Below are positions 62,733-64,000 of a stretch of DNA of 64,000 nt, in pieces. The notes beneath the pieces are model-generated. The model saw only the letters and a program-made list of their open reading frames with translations, was not told the DNA's origin and did no database searches. Within the stretch, counting starts at the first letter, position 1. Each line of letters begins with the position of its first letter. Position numbers and translations under genes: made by a program. The stretch covers positions 26,314-90,313 of the forward strand of contig NZ_BDUC01000003.1 of the NCBI RefSeq assembly GCF_002218085.1, in the 5' to 3' direction. Source of the stretch: Tolypothrix sp. NIES-4075 (GTDB taxonomy: Bacteria > Cyanobacteriota > Cyanobacteriia > Cyanobacteriales > Nostocaceae).

Positions 62733-63479
62733 TTAATTTAATCCAAACAAAAAGTTAAGACCCGCCCCCGCCGCTACACCAGCTATTAATTTAATCGAGC
62801 CATTAGGCTCGACCTGTATACGTGAATATCCATTTGAAGCCCAGGTTGTCAACATCATTATTTCGGTTGGGCGATATCCTACCGGAAGAGTTGCTATCAC
62901 TTCATTGGCTAGCGGTGTTGTGGCTTTCTTGATCGTGCCTTTTACCTCAATTAGGTTGCCTATTAATTTTCGGCATTGAGGCGAAGTGTACCCAGTGGCG
63001 TAATTACTCCATCCAGTAATTAAAGTTATGTCTTGCCATGCTCCTGGTACTACAGAGGCATCTGCACCAGCAGCCCCGGTCGCGCCTGTATCCCCCTTGT
63101 CGCCTTTCAGCCCCTGGATGCCTTGCGCTCCAGTTGCCCCGGTCGCGCCTGTATCCCCCTTGTCGCCTTTCAGCCCCTGGATGCCTTGCGCTCCAGTTGC
63201 CCCGGTGTCCCCTTTTAACCCCTGGACACCCGTAGCTCCGGTGTCCCCCTTGTCGCCTTTCAGCCCCTGAATACCTTGTGCGCCAGTATCTCCCTTGTCT
63301 CCTTTGTCTCCTTTAAGGCTAATAGCCAATTCAGTAAGAGGTTTAGTAGGGGGAACTTTCCAAGAAGATTCCCCAGTAATTCGTTTGAGGATAAAAGCAA
63401 TCGCATTTACACTTTGAATCAAATTTAAATTAGTGTGGGTATCTGCTGGGTTAGTGGAATCATCAATGGAAAAAGGCAT
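62733..63479 (-). CDS. Collagen-like fibre protein
   Basis: The 248-residue protein has an N-terminal region of about 55 residues (MPFSIDDSTNPADTHTNLNL). Next come about 85 residues of Gly-X-Y repeats (GDKGDTGATGAQGIQGLKGD), and then a C-terminal globular head (WSNYATGYTSPQCRKLIGNLIEVKGTIKKA, IQVEPNGSIKLIAGVAAGAG). The design matches phage tail fibres or other trimeric fibres. Start codon directly follows the stop of the preceding gene. The repeat DNA is highly repetitive and produces long antisense frames. Confidence 0.82.
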   Translation of the reverse strand: MPFSIDDSTNPADTHTNLNLIQSVNAIAFILKRITGESSWKVPPTKPLTELAISLKGDKGDKGDTGAQGIQGLKGDKGDTGATGVQGLKGDTGATGAQGIQGLKGDKGDTGATGATGAQGIQGLKGDKGDTGATGAAGADASVVPGAWQDITLITGWSNYATGYTSPQCRKLIGNLIEVKGTIKKATTPLANEVIATLPVGYRPTEIMMLTTWASNGYSRIQVEPNGSIKLIAGVAAGAGLNFLFGLN

Positions 63480-63926
63480 TTATACTCCGATTGCTTCCTT
63501 TATCGTCTGCATATCATTTTCAAGTGTTGTTTTATCTGTCCCGTCATACTGATAAATAGTTATAGACACATCCACAAACCAAGATGGTGGCAAGTAATTA
63601 AGGGTGTAGTTAGACAAAACATCAGAGAAAAGTATCAAGTTTCTTTTACCAAGAAACAGAGGTTTATCGTCTAAAAACGAATCTCCGAAAACTGTAGGAA
63701 AAATTTGTCTGATTCGTCCGGCATAGCGCCAAATCTTCCCTACGGGAACACTTGTAGAAATGTTGACTAAAATGATAGGTTTGTTGAAAACAACAGGAAT
63801 TATTACCTCAGTCAACTTTGCATAAATATCTTTACCGTTCACCATTTCTATGGATGTGGCAGGGATAGAGTTAGTGTATTGCAGGGAAAAATTATCCCCG
63901 TTTTGCAACTCTAATATCCTGCCCAT
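63480..63926 (-). CDS. Hypothetical phage-like protein
   Basis: The 148-residue protein (MGRILELQNGDNFSLQYTNS...) has no signal peptide and a beta-rich pattern (VVFNKPIILVNIST, WFVDVSITIYQYD). I do not recognise it. The ATG immediately follows the stop codon of the gene to the right and its stop abuts the fibre gene. Such packing is typical of phage morphogenesis operons, so a tail or baseplate role is possible. Confidence 0.6.
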   Translation of the reverse strand: MGRILELQNGDNFSLQYTNSIPATSIEMVNGKDIYAKLTEVIIPVVFNKPIILVNISTSVPVGKIWRYAGRIRQIFPTVFGDSFLDDKPLFLGKRNLILFSDVLSNYTLNYLPPSWFVDVSITIYQYDGTDKTTLENDMQTIKEAIGV

Positions 63927-64000
63927 CTACAGCCCCGCACGTATGATTAATTCGGTGTGTTCGCAAAAATCTTCAACAATTTCAAAAGGATTAGAAATAC
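63927..64000 (-). CDS. 3' end of a gene entering from the right edge
   Basis: Only the last 24 codons are inside the window: SNPFEIVEDFCEHTELIIRAGL then stop at 63927-63929, adjoining the next ATG. Open frame, position and tight junction suggest it is the upstream member of the fibre operon. Confidence 0.5.
   Translation of the reverse strand, partial: ISNPFEIVEDFCEHTELIIRAGL

Noticed and set aside
63028..63270. Three plus-strand frames over the collagen repeat
   Set aside because: Shadows of the Gly-X-Y coding repeat on the other strand.

Overview
The window looks like a chromosome or large-plasmid segment of a multicellular or bloom-type cyanobacterium. The reasons are the very frequent HIP1 octamer GCGATCGC, a complete cyanobacterial gas-vesicle gene set (gvpA, C, N, J, K, F, G and a gvpV-like gene), a WYL regulator of a family typical of cyanobacterial CRISPR loci, and many short palindromic filler repeats of cyanobacterial type. 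No rRNA or tRNA gene was seen. Everything is read from sequence alone, and family names come from motif recognition, not searches.

Region 1 (1-7.9 kb): the 5' part of a cas6 gene runs off the left edge. A plus-strand signalling module follows: a Ser/Thr kinase fused to a formylglycine-generating-enzyme-like domain, a ClpB-like AAA+ ATPase, a vWA protein and an FHA protein. A ParD/ParE-type toxin-antitoxin pair comes next.

Region 2 (7.9-27.6 kb): a gas-vesicle island with unusual accessory genes. The core is gvpA-gvpC-gvpN on the plus strand, gvpJ-gvpK-gvpF-gvpG on the minus strand, and a gvpV-like gene. On each side lies a module with a paralogous two-domain CDC48-like AAA ATPase and a LamG-domain protein. 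The left module has a LamG-LamG-GvpF/L fusion and a tandem ArsA/Get3-like ATPase. The right module has a LamG protein with a long Gly-rich repeat and a coiled-coil protein. A radical-SAM activase-like gene and two small genes follow gvpN.

Region 3 (27.8-36.3 kb): a type III-B-like CRISPR effector operon on the minus strand: csx3-AAA, cas10/cmr2 with an intact GGDD, cmr3, cmr4, cmr5 and a two-RAMP Cmr6/Cmr1-like fusion. It is interrupted between cmr3 and cmr4 by 1.4 kb that holds a three-helix membrane protein, an ORF opening with a tandem peptide duplication, and a solitary divergent CRISPR repeat on the opposite strand. That repeat keeps the hairpin of the array repeat through compensatory base changes. 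It is a candidate crRNA-like regulatory RNA and is the observation I would follow first.

Region 4 (36.9-57 kb): two CRISPR arrays (84 and 39 repeats) share one 36-bp repeat, and their crRNA sense is the minus strand. Array 1 carries an IS630-type insertion inside a spacer. Both arrays have related leaders on the right and rho-independent-type hairpins on the left. Array 2 is followed by cas2, cas1 and a reverse transcriptase. Array 1 is followed by a decayed cas2 remnant. The RT and cas1 frames are separated only by a one-base shift that can be placed in a run of nine A. Between the arrays lies a ubiquitin-like conjugation operon: NYN nuclease, membrane coiled coil, Ubl, E2-like, and a JAB-E1 fusion. 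NYN and Rpn-like nuclease genes lie next to it.

Region 5 (57-64 kb): an HD hydrolase and a WYL regulator probably belong to the CRISPR block. Gene debris, a CMD-family protein and an aldolase-like PLP enzyme follow. At the right edge is a tightly packed minus-strand operon with a collagen-like fibre and holin-like small proteins, resembling a phage tail region.
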